A stretch of 56,577 nucleotides of DNA from Microbacterium sp. MYb62 (GCF_002979475.1 NZ_PCOY01000025.1:1-56577), one strand, 5' to 3'. Counted from the stretch's first letter, positions 41,706 through 50,448 are shown. Notes: a model not told the origin generated them from the letters alone. A program made the numbers and translations.

Positions 41706-41721
41706 TAGACTTTCGTCTAGG
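41706..41721 (-). terminator. GAAA-tetraloop hairpin after the sensor kinase
   Basis: On the minus strand, CTAGAC-GAAA-GTCTAG forms a 6-bp stem with a GNRA loop about 45 bases after the kinase stop, followed by AAAAG. The surrounding 41640-41760 is AT-richer than the rest of the window. No gene is evident between 41512 and 41764. Confidence 0.45.
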
Positions 41722-41764
41722 GTCGCGCGGAACATGAAAAGGCGTGCTCACACACTCTAGAGCA

Positions 41765-42907
41765 TCAGACGACCGGAAGTCGGGCCGACACGACCCAGAA
41801 TCCGTCGACTTCGCCGGCACTGAACTCTCCACTCGCCCCCATGACGCGCTCCGCCATGCGGCCGAGGCCCGTGCGGCTGGAGGAGAGCTCGCGGCGCGGT
41901 GTCGTCGGAAGCGGGCTGCGCAGGATGAGGTGCGCGACCTCGTCGTCGATCGCCAGGTCGATCTCCACCTCGCCGGGACCTGCGTACTTGAGGATGTTGG
42001 TGGCCGACTCCCGCACGATTCGTGCGAGGACGATCTCGACAGCCCGCGGGATCCGTTCGTCCTGAGGGTCGCCGTCGCGGACCACGGAATGGCCGGCGGC
42101 TTCGAACTCTCCCGCCGCCTCGTCGATCGCCGCGGCGAGGTCGCCCGTCTGCACGCTGGACGACTGCGGCCCATCGTCGGCGAGCTCGATCACGAAACGG
42201 AGATCGGTCATGGCCTTGCGGGCGGCGATGCGGATCGCCTCCCGCGAATCGGTGCTGGTCTGCGGGTCTTCGAGCATCTGCACGTGCAGCGCGACGACCG
42301 TGAGGTGGTGCGCGATGCTGTCGTGCAGTTCGCCGGCGATCCATCGTCGCTCGGCGAGCACCGCTTGACGTTCCTGTTCGACCGCTGCTTCGAGTTCGCC
42401 TTCGAGTCGGCGTCCGCGAGCGAACGCCAAGCGCAATGCGAGTCCGACCGCACCTGCAGCGGTGGCGAAGATGAGATAGATGCCGACGTTCACGGGAACC
42501 TCGGAGTCGCCGTAGGCGATGATGCCGGTCGCGACGAGGAACCCTGCGGTGTACGACAGGATCAGTGAGGTCCACCCGAGCCGCATGATCAGCGCGGCGG
42601 CGAACGCCGCCGTGATCAGAACCTGGGTCTCGGTTCCCGTGAGGAAAGAGAGTCCCAGAGCCGCCCCCAGCGCGCAGGTCGCGATGAGAGGGGACCACAG
42701 GTAGAGAGCGAAGACCGCGGTGGATGCGATGCTCACCGCTGAGGTGAGCGGATCGATCTCCGGGTCGGTGATGAGTCCGAGGACGTCGATGGCGATCATC
42801 ACGCCGATGATCGCGAGGATGACGATGCGTTCCACGCGGCTGAGCCGTTCGCCTCGAGCGAGTCGGAAGATTTCGGGCGTTGCCCGGGTCGACTGGTCGA
42901 AGGCCAT
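41765..42907 (-). CDS. HisKA_3-family sensor histidine kinase next to a tiny peptide ORF
   Basis: This 380-residue kinase has about six membrane helices at 26-162 with very short loops. A coiled linker (RRLEGELEAAVEQERQAVLAERR) and a dimerisation/phosphoacceptor helix with GELHDSIAHHLTV (His195) follow. The HATPase_c domain has N-box RESATNILKYAG and a G-box SRTGLGRMAERV. The absence of an extracellular domain suits a hydrophobic or membrane-borne ligand. ATG 42907 has GGAG ten bases upstream. It lies 29 bases downstream of the 15-codon ORF and opposite the response regulator. Confidence 0.92.
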   Translation of the reverse strand: MAFDQSTRATPEIFRLARGERLSRVERIVILAIIGVMIAIDVLGLITDPEIDPLTSAVSIASTAVFALYLWSPLIATCALGAALGLSFLTGTETQVLITAAFAAALIMRLGWTSLILSYTAGFLVATGIIAYGDSEVPVNVGIYLIFATAAGAVGLALRLAFARGRRLEGELEAAVEQERQAVLAERRWIAGELHDSIAHHLTVVALHVQMLEDPQTSTDSREAIRIAARKAMTDLRFVIELADDGPQSSSVQTGDLAAAIDEAAGEFEAAGHSVVRDGDPQDERIPRAVEIVLARIVRESATNILKYAGPGEVEIDLAIDDEVAHLILRSPLPTTPRRELSSSRTGLGRMAERVMGASGEFSAGEVDGFWVVSARLPVV

Positions 42908-42936
42908 GGTGCACTATCTCCTATACGCCAGGTAGT

Positions 42937-42984
42937 CTAGCGGTAGAGACCAAAAAGCTTGCCAACCTGCTGCCAGAAAGACAT
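42937..42984 (-). CDS. 15-residue amphipathic peptide ORF upstream of the sensor kinase
   Basis: ATG to TAG encodes MSFWQQVGKLFGLYR. A near-perfect ribosome binding site (GGAGGTG at 42991-42997) lies at ideal spacing. Phe3, Trp4, Val7, Leu10, Phe11 and Tyr14 fall on one helical face, with Ser2, Gln5, Gln6, Lys9 and Arg15 opposite, so it should form a cationic amphipathic helix. The ORF is 50 percent GC, well below its neighbours. It lies 29 bases before the kinase on the same strand. It could be a signal peptide for the kinase, a leader peptide or a membrane-active peptide; none is established. Confidence 0.6.
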   Translation of the reverse strand: MSFWQQVGKLFGLYR

Positions 42985-43070
42985 AACGTTCACCTCCGTT
43001 TTGTAGTCGTTTGTCGATGTCTGTATTCATCTTCTCGGCGATCCTCGCAGCGCACATCACCTTCAAGTCC

Positions 43071-43092
43071 AGACCTTTTTGGCCAAAGGTCT
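43071..43092. promoter_or_regulatory. 8-bp inverted repeat upstream of the response regulator
   Basis: AGACCTTT-TTGGCC-AAAGGTCT is perfect over eight base pairs, centred about 52 bases before the regulator ATG and upstream of the peptide ORF. It may be a regulator binding site serving the divergent promoters. Confidence 0.45.
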
Positions 43093-43121
43093 ACATGCCG
43101 TCGACGAGGCGCTCGCGCCGT

Positions 43122-43127
43122 TAGGCT
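43122..43127 (+). promoter_or_regulatory. Candidate -10 box (TAGGCT) of the response regulator
   Basis: TAGGCT, TCCCCC and ATG 43134 follow the leaderless arrangement; no ribosome binding site is present. Confidence 0.5.
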
Positions 43128-43133
43128 TCCCCC

Positions 43134-43790
43134 ATGCAGGAAATCCGTGTCGTGATCGTCGACGACGATCCATTGGTCCGATCGGCGTTGTCGCACTTCG
43201 TCTCCCGCGACCCGGAGATCACCGTGATCGCCCAGGCGGAGGACGGCGTGGAGGCGATCGCCACGGTCGAGCGCGAGCAGCCGGACGTGGTCATGATGGA
43301 CGTCCAGATGCCCGAGATGGACGGCATCGAGGCGACCGGCGTGATCGCGGAGCGCTGGCCGCATGTGCGCGTCCTCGCGGTCACCACGCTCGACGGGAGC
43401 GACACCGTGCTCCCGATGCTGAGCGCCGGCGCCTCCGGCTACCTGCTCAAGGACTCGAGCGCCGAGGACATCGTCACCGGCGTGCGCGAGGTGCACAGCG
43501 GTGCGAGTTCGCTCTCTCCGCGCATCGCATCGATGCTGATCAAGCACGTCCGCGACTCGACCCCGGTCGCAGCGGATGCCGCTGCCCTCGAGACACTCAC
43601 CGAGCGGGAGATGGAAGTCCTCCACTGCCTCGCGCAGGGCATGTCGAACGCGGAGATCGCCAAGGCGCTGATCGTGTCCGAGGGCACGGTGAAGGCGCAC
43701 CTCGGCCGGATGATGTCCAAGTGGCACCTGCGCGACCGCGTGCAGATCCTCGTGACGGCCGCGCACGCCGGCCTCGTCAGCTTCCGCTGA
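43134..43790 (+). CDS. LuxR/NarL-family response regulator paired with the peptide-associated kinase
   Basis: This 218-residue regulator has a receiver domain with acidic residues Asp10-Asp12 and phosphoacceptor Asp56 (VVMMDVQMPEMDGIEA). A LuxR helix-turn-helix begins LTEREMEVLHCLAQGMSNAEIAKALIVSEGTVKAHLGRM. It is divergent from the kinase across a 226-base gap containing the peptide ORF and an inverted repeat. Its stop directly abuts the convergent EamA stop, TGA meeting TCA. Confidence 0.92.
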   Translation: MQEIRVVIVDDDPLVRSALSHFVSRDPEITVIAQAEDGVEAIATVEREQPDVVMMDVQMPEMDGIEATGVIAERWPHVRVLAVTTLDGSDTVLPMLSAGASGYLLKDSSAEDIVTGVREVHSGASSLSPRIASMLIKHVRDSTPVAADAAALETLTEREMEVLHCLAQGMSNAEIAKALIVSEGTVKAHLGRMMSKWHLRDRVQILVTAAHAGLVSFR

Positions 43791-44654
43791 TCAGAGCGCG
43801 AGCAGCACGATCCCCGCGACGACCACGAGCGACGCCGCGATCCGCCACCCCGGTCGCGACTCCCGCAGCACGAACACCCCGAACAGGCTCACCAGCACGA
43901 CGCTCACCTCGCGCAGCGGCGCCACGAGTGCGACCGGTGCGATCTGGATCGCCGTCAGCACCAGGATGTACGACAGCGGCGACAGGATGCCGAAGACGAG
44001 GATGCGCCGCCACTGGGCACGCCCGAGCGCCCGGACCGCTCCCCAGCGGCGGCGCACCGCGATCGAGTAGAACGGCACCTGCAGCAGCGTCGTGCCGACC
44101 ATGAACGCGACGGGCGACATGTTCCAGGTGCGCACCGCATGCGCGTCCCAGATCGTGTAGACGGCGATCGCGACGCCGGTGAGCAGACCGAAGAGGATGC
44201 CGGGATCGATGCGACCGGGCCGGCCTGTGCTGCCGCGATCGACGAGGCCGATCGCCACCACGCCGACGATCACCGCCGCCACACCGATCAGGGCGATCGC
44301 CGACGGACGCTCCCCCAGCAGCACCACGGCGACGATGACCGACAGGAAGGGGCCGGTGCCACGGGCCGTCGCGTACACCGTGGAGAGGTTCCCCTCCCGA
44401 TACCCGCGCTGCAGCACGGTCATGTAGGCGACGTGCAGCACGGCCGACACCGCGACCCCGAGAGCGAAGGATCCGAGGTCGTCCGCACCGATCCCGCCGG
44501 TGAAGGGCACGGCCCCGATCCAGACCACCGTGCTGGCGACGGCACCCCACCAGAGGAACGGCGTGCCGGCCCTGCTGATGCCGTGGGCGATGATGTTCCA
44601 CGCGGCGTGGGCGATGGCCGCCCCGAAGACGAGGACGAACGCGAGGGGAGACAC
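43791..44654 (-). CDS. EamA/DMT-superfamily transporter under a ykkC-family riboswitch
   Basis: This 287-residue protein has ten hydrophobic helices in two EamA repeats (about 5-135 and 148-285). Recognisable motifs include HAAWNIIAHGISRAGTPFLWWGAV and APLREVSVVLVSLFGVFVLRES. Its leader carries a ykkC-type aptamer. Guanidine-I riboswitches usually govern guanidine exporters of the related SMR family, so this larger DMT protein is a candidate guanidinium or related cation exporter. GTG 44654 follows a GGAAGG site. That substrate is inference; family position alone allows amino acids or sugars. Confidence 0.88.
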   Translation of the reverse strand: MSPLAFVLVFGAAIAHAAWNIIAHGISRAGTPFLWWGAVASTVVWIGAVPFTGGIGADDLGSFALGVAVSAVLHVAYMTVLQRGYREGNLSTVYATARGTGPFLSVIVAVVLLGERPSAIALIGVAAVIVGVVAIGLVDRGSTGRPGRIDPGILFGLLTGVAIAVYTIWDAHAVRTWNMSPVAFMVGTTLLQVPFYSIAVRRRWGAVRALGRAQWRRILVFGILSPLSYILVLTAIQIAPVALVAPLREVSVVLVSLFGVFVLRESRPGWRIAASLVVVAGIVLLAL

Positions 44655-44691
44655 GACGAGACCCTTCCGTCCGACGCGCGGCGCGACGAAC

Positions 44692-44813
44692 AGGGTCCTC
44701 CGGGCTTTTGTCCTGTCAGATGACGGCTCTCCTGCGGAGGAGGGCCGTGGCGCCGCTCGGACCAGACGGGCGCGAACCCCGGAACCCTAGGCGCTATCGA
44801 GATCACCCTAGCC
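44692..44813 (-). promoter_or_regulatory. ykkC-family riboswitch, probably guanidine-I
   Basis: Reading the minus strand, the conserved blocks occur in order: CTAGGGTTCCG (44790-44780), CTGGTCCGAG (44765-44756) and GGACAAAAGCCCGG (44713-44700), then GAGGA. AGGGT near 44808 can pair with ACCCT near 44692 to close the aptamer. These are hallmark sequences of ykkC/guanidine-I RNAs. Subtypes binding ppGpp, PRPP or nucleotides share the scaffold, so the ligand is probable, not certain. It sits about 40 bases before the EamA start. Confidence 0.85.
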
Positions 44814-44837
44814 CTCCCGGATGAACGGCAGGGAAAC

Positions 44838-44878
44838 GACGAGGCGCCCCGCTCGACGATCGAGCGGGGCGCCTCGTC
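44838..44878 (-). terminator. 19-bp perfect hairpin terminator of the giant surface-protein gene
   Basis: Arms 44838-44856 and 44860-44878 are perfectly complementary with a 3-base loop. It lies 14 bases after the minus-strand stop at 44893, followed by GTTTCCC, a weak U-run. It also separates the giant gene from the riboswitch leader. Confidence 0.85.
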
Positions 44879-44892
44879 CGAATGCGCCGGCG

Positions 44893-47800
44893 TCAGGCCG
44901 TGACGTCGCGACGTCGCACGCGGGCGATCAGCAGCACCAGGGCGCCGATCGCGAGCAGCGCGAGCGCCCAGCCGATCCCGGTGATCACACCGCCGGTGGC
45001 CGCGAGCCCGTCGAGGTCGACCGTGGCCGTCGCGGCCGCCGTGACCGTGACGGTCCCGCCGATCGCACTCACCGTGGCGACGTTCACGACCGCGGACGCG
45101 GCGACGTCCGCCGTGGTGAGGGCGTAGGTCACCGGACCGCAGTCCGCGGTGGCGCCGGGAGCGAGGTCGGGGATCGTGCAGTCGACGGAGCCGCCCAGTT
45201 TCGGGTCGTCGATCTTCACGTCGGTCAGCGTCACCGCTCCCGTGTTGGTCACCGTGAAGCGGAAGGCGATCGTGTCGCCCGCGTTCGTCTTCCCGTTGCG
45301 ATCGACGTCGACGTAGTCGCCACCGGTCTTGTTCAGGGCGACGGCGGGCTGTGACACGAGGGGCGTCACCACGGTGTCGGTCGCGACCGGCGGGATCTCC
45401 GAGGTCCCCGTCCCTGTCGCGGTGGCGGTGTTCTCGATCTCGCCCGCGTCGATCTCGGCCTGGGTGAGCACCGCGGGGGCTGCTGTGCAGACGATCGAGT
45501 CGCCCGGGGCGAGCTCGGTGGTCTCGCACGTGACGGCGGCCCCCAGACGCGGGTCGCTGACGGTGATGCCCGTGAGGGTCGTCGTACCCGAGTTCGTCAC
45601 CGTGAACGTGTAGGCGATCGTGTCGTCGGCATCGGTGCGCCCGTTGTCGTTCGCGTCGACCACGGCCGCCGCAGACTTCAGCAGCGAGATGTCGTCGATG
45701 CCCGCGACCCGGACATCGGCATCGTCCTCGGCCTCGGCGCTGCCGTTGCGCGACTGCCCCTCGACGGTCGCCACGTTGTGCACGTTCCCGTCGTCCACGT
45801 TCTGCTGCGTGAGCACGTAGTCGACCGGGCCGCAGACGACGTCGTCGCCCGGGCTCAGCTCGAGACCGGCGAGCGCCGGGCAATCGACGGCGCCACCCAG
45901 CAGCGGGTCGTCCAGCACGATGTCGCGCAGCACGGTCGTGCCCGCGTTGCGGATCGTGAAGGTGTAGCCGACGGTGTCACCGGCGCCGACCCTCCCGTCC
46001 GCTCCGAGCACGATCGCCCCGGCCGTCTTGGTGAGCTCGATCGCGGCGGTGCCCGTGATCACGACATCCGCCGAGGCGTCATCGGTGACCGGTCCGAGCG
46101 GGCTGGTGCCGTTCGTCGTCGCGGTGTTGCGGACGATCTCGGCCTCCACGTCGTCCTGCGTCAGCGTGTAGTTGTACGAGCCGCACATCGACGATCCGCC
46201 GGGTGCGAGGGTGCCGACAGAGCACAGCCTGCCTGCCGCGAGCAGCGGGTCGGAGATCTCCACCCCGCTGAGCGTCGTCGTTCCGCGGTTGTACACCGTG
46301 AAGCTGTAGGTGATCGTGTCGCCGGCGCCGATGTTTCCGTCGCCGGTGGTGTCGAGCACGCGGCCGACGTTCTTGCGCAGCTCGATCGCGGCGGTGCCGG
46401 TGATGTCGACGTCCGCCTCCGCGGTGTCGGTCACGGTGCCGATCGGGGCCTCGGCCGTGACGGAGGCCTCGTTGTGCACGAGTCCACCGTCGACGTCCTC
46501 CTGTGTGAGCGTGTACGTGATCGTCGTGCACGACACCGACTGGCCGGGTGCGAGCGCGACGCCGTCCAGTTCGGGACAGACCACCACGCCTCCGAGCATC
46601 GGGTCGGTGATCACGGCGTCGCGCAGCGTCGTCGTGCCGTTGTTCGTCACCGTGAACGCGTAGTCCACGGTGTCACCGGCGCCGACGGCCGAGTCGCCGT
46701 TCACGTCCACGACCGTCGACGGGACCTTGGCGAGGCTGATGCTGTTGGTCGCGGCGATCGTGACGTTCTCCTCCGCGTCGTCCGTCGCGGGACCCTGCGC
46801 GGACTGGGCGGTCACCGACGCGGTGTTGTGCACCGTTCCGGCATCCACGTCCGCCTGCGTGAGCGTGTACGTGACCGGAATGCAGAAGACCTCGCCGCCG
46901 GGGGCGAGCGGCGCGGAGAACGCCGCGCATGCCACCGCGCCACCCAGGAGCGGATCGGTGATCTCCGCGCTGGTCAGCGTGACGTCACCCGTGTTGCGGA
47001 TCGTGAACCGGTAGTCGACCGCGTCGCCCGCGCCGAGCCGTCCGTCGGCGTTCCGATCGGTCGGCACCCCGGCCGTCTTCACGAGCTCGACCTGCGGGGT
47101 CCCGACCACCGGGACGGTCACGGTCGACGTGTTGTCGCCGGGATCGGGATCGGGTGTCGTCGAGGTCACGGTGGCCGTGTTCGACAGGGTCGTCCCCGCG
47201 AACGACGGATCGACCGTCCCGCTCACGGTCGCGGTGAAGCTCGCACCGACGGCGAGGGTCGGCTGCGTGCACTCGAGCTGAGACCCGGTGATCGCACACC
47301 CGGCGGTGCCGGTGGACGGGTTCAGCAGACCGGCGGGGAGAGCGTCCGACACCTGGACGGCGGAGGCGATGCTCGGTCCGGCGTTGGTGACGACCACCGT
47401 GTAGGTCACGGCACCGTTCAGCGGAGCCGGGTTCGCGGAGATCGTCTTCACGATCGACAGATCGGCGGAGGGCGTCACCGTCACGGCCGCCGTCCCGGTG
47501 TTGTTGGTCGTGTCGGGATCCGGCGTCTGCGAGCTCGCCGTCGCGGTGTTCACCAGCGGCCCTTCGGCGTGCACGGTTGCGGTCACCGTGATCGACGCGG
47601 ATTCGCCCGGCAGGAGGGTGCCCACCGTCCAGCGCGCGTCCTCCATCGACCAGGATCCGACCGACGGAGTGGCGCCGGTGAGCATGAACCCGGCAGGCAT
47701 GAGCTCGGCGACCACGACACCGGCAGCCGCCGAGGGGCCGACGTTGCTCACGGTCACCTCGAACGTGGCCTCGCCGCCCAGGGGAACCGTCGGCGTGGAT

Positions 47801-50448
47801 GTGGTCTTGGCCAGGCGGACATCGGCGCTCGGAGCGAGCGTCACGGTCACGGTCGACGTGTTGTCGTCCGTGTCCGGGTCGGGCGTCGTCGAGGTGGTCG
47901 TCGCGGTGTTCGAGACGACGCCGGTGGCCGTCGTGCTCCACGTGCCCATGACCCGGACGACCACCACGCCTCCCGGAGCGATGTCGCCGAGGTCGCAGCC
48001 GACGGTACCGGCCACGATCGCGCAGCCGGGGCCGTCGACCGAGGCACCCACGAAATCGGTCGGGAGCGTGTCGGAGAGGGAGGCGCCGCGGGCGACCGAC
48101 GGCCCCGCATTCGTGACCGTCAGCGTGTAGGTGAAGGGACTGCCGGGTTCACCGGTCGTCGGAGCCGTCTTCACGATGCTCAGATCGGCGCTCTGGACGA
48201 CCTCGACGTCGACGGAGCTGGCGTTGTTCGTGGTGTCGCGGTCGGCTGCGGGAGCCGCGACGGCCGCGGTGTTGGTCACGGTGCCGACAGGGGCATCCGC
48301 CGCGACGATCGCGTGCACGACGACGGTCGCCGCGGTGTTCGCCGGGAACGACGCCCAGTTGCATCGGATGCCGGTGCCCGCGAGAGGGGTTCCTTCGAAA
48401 GCGGTGCACGTCGCACCGGGCGGACCGTCGACGCCGGTCACCGTGAAGCCCTCCGGCATGGTGTCGGACAGTGAGACGTTGACGGCGTCCGACGAACCCC
48501 CGTTGCTCACGTCGAGGGTGAAATCGAGCGTCTCTCCGGCGGAGACCTGCGTCTTGGAGGTCCTTTTGACGACGGCCATGTCCGCGATGATGTCCGGCTC
48601 GAAGCTGGTCGACGACGCGTTGTTGGCGGGGTTGGTGTCCGTCGTGCTCGTGGTCACGGTCGCCGTGTTCTGCAGGACTGCGGTGGTGCCGGGGTTGATG
48701 TCCACCACGACGAGCGTCTGAACAGCGGTCGCACCAGGCGCGAGCGTACCCAATTCACAGACGAGGACCGACGCCTCCAACCTGCATTCCCCCTGCCCGG
48801 GGGTCGCGCTGACGAAGCTCATGTCGGGGTCGAGGGGATCGGTCACCACGACGTCGCGCGCCTCGGACGGACCGGCATTCGAGACCGAGAGGGTGTAGGT
48901 CACCTGCTCTCCGGCGACGGGCGTCGTCGGCGAGAACGTCTTGATGATCGAGACGTCGGTGGTCGTGGTCCTCGCGCCCGACACGGACGCCGTGTTGTTC
49001 CTGAGGTCGGGGTCGGTGCGGGTGCCGGAGACCGTCGCGGTGTTCGACAGCGACGAACCGGGATCGCTGGAGGGGTCCAGGGTGCCGGTCATCTGGATCT
49101 GCACGCTCTGGCCGACGGGCATGTCCGGCACGGTGCAGACGACGACCGTGGTGACGGTGCAGGACTCACCGGCCGACGACGCGGTGACGTCGGTCATCCC
49201 CGCAGGCACCGGGTCTGTGACGGTCACTCCGGTGGCGGTCTGCGGACCGTTGTTCGTCACGCCGATCGTGAAGGTGACGGGGCTTCCCGCGACGAGGGGG
49301 GCGGTGTCGAGCGTCTTGGTGATGGCGAGGTCGGCGGCGGCGTTCACCGGCGTCTGCGTCTCCTGGCTGATCGAGGTGCGATCCTGGCCCACGACGTTGT
49401 CACGGAAGGCGACCCTCGCCTCGTTCACGATCACCCCCGCTGCGGCCGAGAGATTCACTTTCGCATCGAAGGTGTAGGTGGTGCTGGTACCGACGCCGAT
49501 GGATCCACCCGCGGTCGCCGTCCCGCCGTCGCCGAGGCGCACCTGCACCGTGCGGCTGCCCGAGATGTAGGTGCCCCGGTCGTCGCCGTTCACGTCGGTG
49601 AGGGCACCGGTGCCCGCACCGCTGATGATCTTGAGGGAGCCGGGGACGAAGTCGAGCCCGCTCGGGAGAACATCGGAACCCACCGACTGCAGCGAGGGGT
49701 TTCCGCCGCCGTTGTTGGTCGTGACGGTGTAGCGCAGCGTGTCGCCGACCTCGGCAGTGGTGCCGCTGCGGTTCAGGTTGGCCACCGACTTGGTGGTGAT
49801 GAGGCACGGCCCGGTTCCGAAGGTGATGTCGTCGAGGAAGTTGCCGACCGAGGCGTTGCCGCCCGCGGAGCTGACCGCCTCGAAGCCGAAACGCGTCACG
49901 GTCTGGCCCGCCGGGACGACATAGGTGCCGGTGTGCGATCCCCACGCGCCGGTGCCGTCGGAGAGGTTGGGCCCGCTCTGGACGAGGGTCCCGGTGGGCG
50001 TGCCGATCACGACACGCATGACGTCGGTGCCCGCGCGTCCGCGATGCTTCAGCGACCACGAGAGCGTCTGTCCCGGCGTCGTCGCCACGTCTTGGAAGAG
50101 CCTGCTCGGGCTGTAGGCGTTGAGCTCCGCGAACTGTCGACCGGCGGCGGCGGTGACCCCGTTGAACCCGCTGCTCCAGAGCTCGATAGCACTCTGGGTG
50201 TCCGTCGTGAACCACGCCGGAACCTGGGACTGGTTGAGCAGGGAGACCGAGGCATTCGGAATCACCGGAGCTTCGAAGCCGCCGTTCTGGAGTGCGACAG
50301 AGCCTTGGCAGGTCGTCGGATTCTGCGCGGCCGATGCCGATGTCGGTGCGACCACTTCGGTCACGACCGTGAGCCCTGCCGCCAGCAACAATGCTGAGGT
50401 GACTCCCGCGACCGCACGACGGATGGACAGACGTGTGTTCGCACGCAT
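44893..50448 (-). CDS. giant cell-surface protein with DUF11 and DUF7507-type repeats and LAXTG anchor
   Basis: This 1851-residue secreted protein has a signal peptide to about residue 41, a jelly-roll-like domain with NGGFEAP (45-215) and a further beta domain (216-370). Six DUF11-like repeats of about 120 residues span roughly 373-1118, each opening with D-[LV]-x-[IV]-x-K and an NxGPS. Six repeats of DUF7507 type follow (about 1119-1812), each with a D-x-N-x-D-G-x4-AGD motif that could bind calcium. The C-terminus has LAATG (1815-1819), a helix and RRRD, as for class E sortase anchoring. It is likely a long wall-anchored stalk or adhesin. GGGGAG precedes ATG 50448; a hairpin terminator follows. 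Confidence 0.92.
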   Translation of the reverse strand: MRANTRLSIRRAVAGVTSALLLAAGLTVVTEVVAPTSASAAQNPTTCQGSVALQNGGFEAPVIPNASVSLLNQSQVPAWFTTDTQSAIELWSSGFNGVTAAAGRQFAELNAYSPSRLFQDVATTPGQTLSWSLKHRGRAGTDVMRVVIGTPTGTLVQSGPNLSDGTGAWGSHTGTYVVPAGQTVTRFGFEAVSSAGGNASVGNFLDDITFGTGPCLITTKSVANLNRSGTTAEVGDTLRYTVTTNNGGGNPSLQSVGSDVLPSGLDFVPGSLKIISGAGTGALTDVNGDDRGTYISGSRTVQVRLGDGGTATAGGSIGVGTSTTYTFDAKVNLSAAAGVIVNEARVAFRDNVVGQDRTSISQETQTPVNAAADLAITKTLDTAPLVAGSPVTFTIGVTNNGPQTATGVTVTDPVPAGMTDVTASSAGESCTVTTVVVCTVPDMPVGQSVQIQMTGTLDPSSDPGSSLSNTATVSGTRTDPDLRNNTASVSGARTTTTDVSIIKTFSPTTPVAGEQVTYTLSVSNAGPSEARDVVVTDPLDPDMSFVSATPGQGECRLEASVLVCELGTLAPGATAVQTLVVVDINPGTTAVLQNTATVTTSTTDTNPANNASSTSFEPDIIADMAVVKRTSKTQVSAGETLDFTLDVSNGGSSDAVNVSLSDTMPEGFTVTGVDGPPGATCTAFEGTPLAGTGIRCNWASFPANTAATVVVHAIVAADAPVGTVTNTAAVAAPAADRDTTNNASSVDVEVVQSADLSIVKTAPTTGEPGSPFTYTLTVTNAGPSVARGASLSDTLPTDFVGASVDGPGCAIVAGTVGCDLGDIAPGGVVVVRVMGTWSTTATGVVSNTATTTSTTPDPDTDDNTSTVTVTLAPSADVRLAKTTSTPTVPLGGEATFEVTVSNVGPSAAAGVVVAELMPAGFMLTGATPSVGSWSMEDARWTVGTLLPGESASITVTATVHAEGPLVNTATASSQTPDPDTTNNTGTAAVTVTPSADLSIVKTISANPAPLNGAVTYTVVVTNAGPSIASAVQVSDALPAGLLNPSTGTAGCAITGSQLECTQPTLAVGASFTATVSGTVDPSFAGTTLSNTATVTSTTPDPDPGDNTSTVTVPVVGTPQVELVKTAGVPTDRNADGRLGAGDAVDYRFTIRNTGDVTLTSAEITDPLLGGAVACAAFSAPLAPGGEVFCIPVTYTLTQADVDAGTVHNTASVTAQSAQGPATDDAEENVTIAATNSISLAKVPSTVVDVNGDSAVGAGDTVDYAFTVTNNGTTTLRDAVITDPMLGGVVVCPELDGVALAPGQSVSCTTITYTLTQEDVDGGLVHNEASVTAEAPIGTVTDTAEADVDITGTAAIELRKNVGRVLDTTGDGNIGAGDTITYSFTVYNRGTTTLSGVEISDPLLAAGRLCSVGTLAPGGSSMCGSYNYTLTQDDVEAEIVRNTATTNGTSPLGPVTDDASADVVITGTAAIELTKTAGAIVLGADGRVGAGDTVGYTFTIRNAGTTVLRDIVLDDPLLGGAVDCPALAGLELSPGDDVVCGPVDYVLTQQNVDDGNVHNVATVEGQSRNGSAEAEDDADVRVAGIDDISLLKSAAAVVDANDNGRTDADDTIAYTFTVTNSGTTTLTGITVSDPRLGAAVTCETTELAPGDSIVCTAAPAVLTQAEIDAGEIENTATATGTGTSEIPPVATDTVVTPLVSQPAVALNKTGGDYVDVDRNGKTNAGDTIAFRFTVTNTGAVTLTDVKIDDPKLGGSVDCTIPDLAPGATADCGPVTYALTTADVAASAVVNVATVSAIGGTVTVTAAATATVDLDGLAATGGVITGIGWALALLAIGALVLLIARVRRRDVTA

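Noticed and set aside
41512..41764. Possible short gene or transferred element in the AT-richer gap
   Set aside because: I found hairpins and palindromic GCGATCGC pieces but no ORF with a ribosome binding site, no integrase and no direct repeats.
42920..42955. tRNA-like string near GTCTAGCGGTAGAGACC
   Set aside because: No cloverleaf could be formed; the similarity is limited to a short GGTAGAG-like stretch inside the peptide ORF region.
43017..43124. 35-codon plus-strand ORF (start MSVFIFSAIL) between the kinase and regulator
   Set aside because: It has a hydrophobic start and basic end but no ribosome binding site; it spans the inverted repeat and the regulator -10 box, so it is probably chance.
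45778..48474. 898-codon open frame opposite the giant surface protein
   Set aside because: It arises from the repetitive antisense of the DUF11/DUF7507 repeats; no recognisable fold, and its sequence is Arg/Gly/His/Asp-rich.
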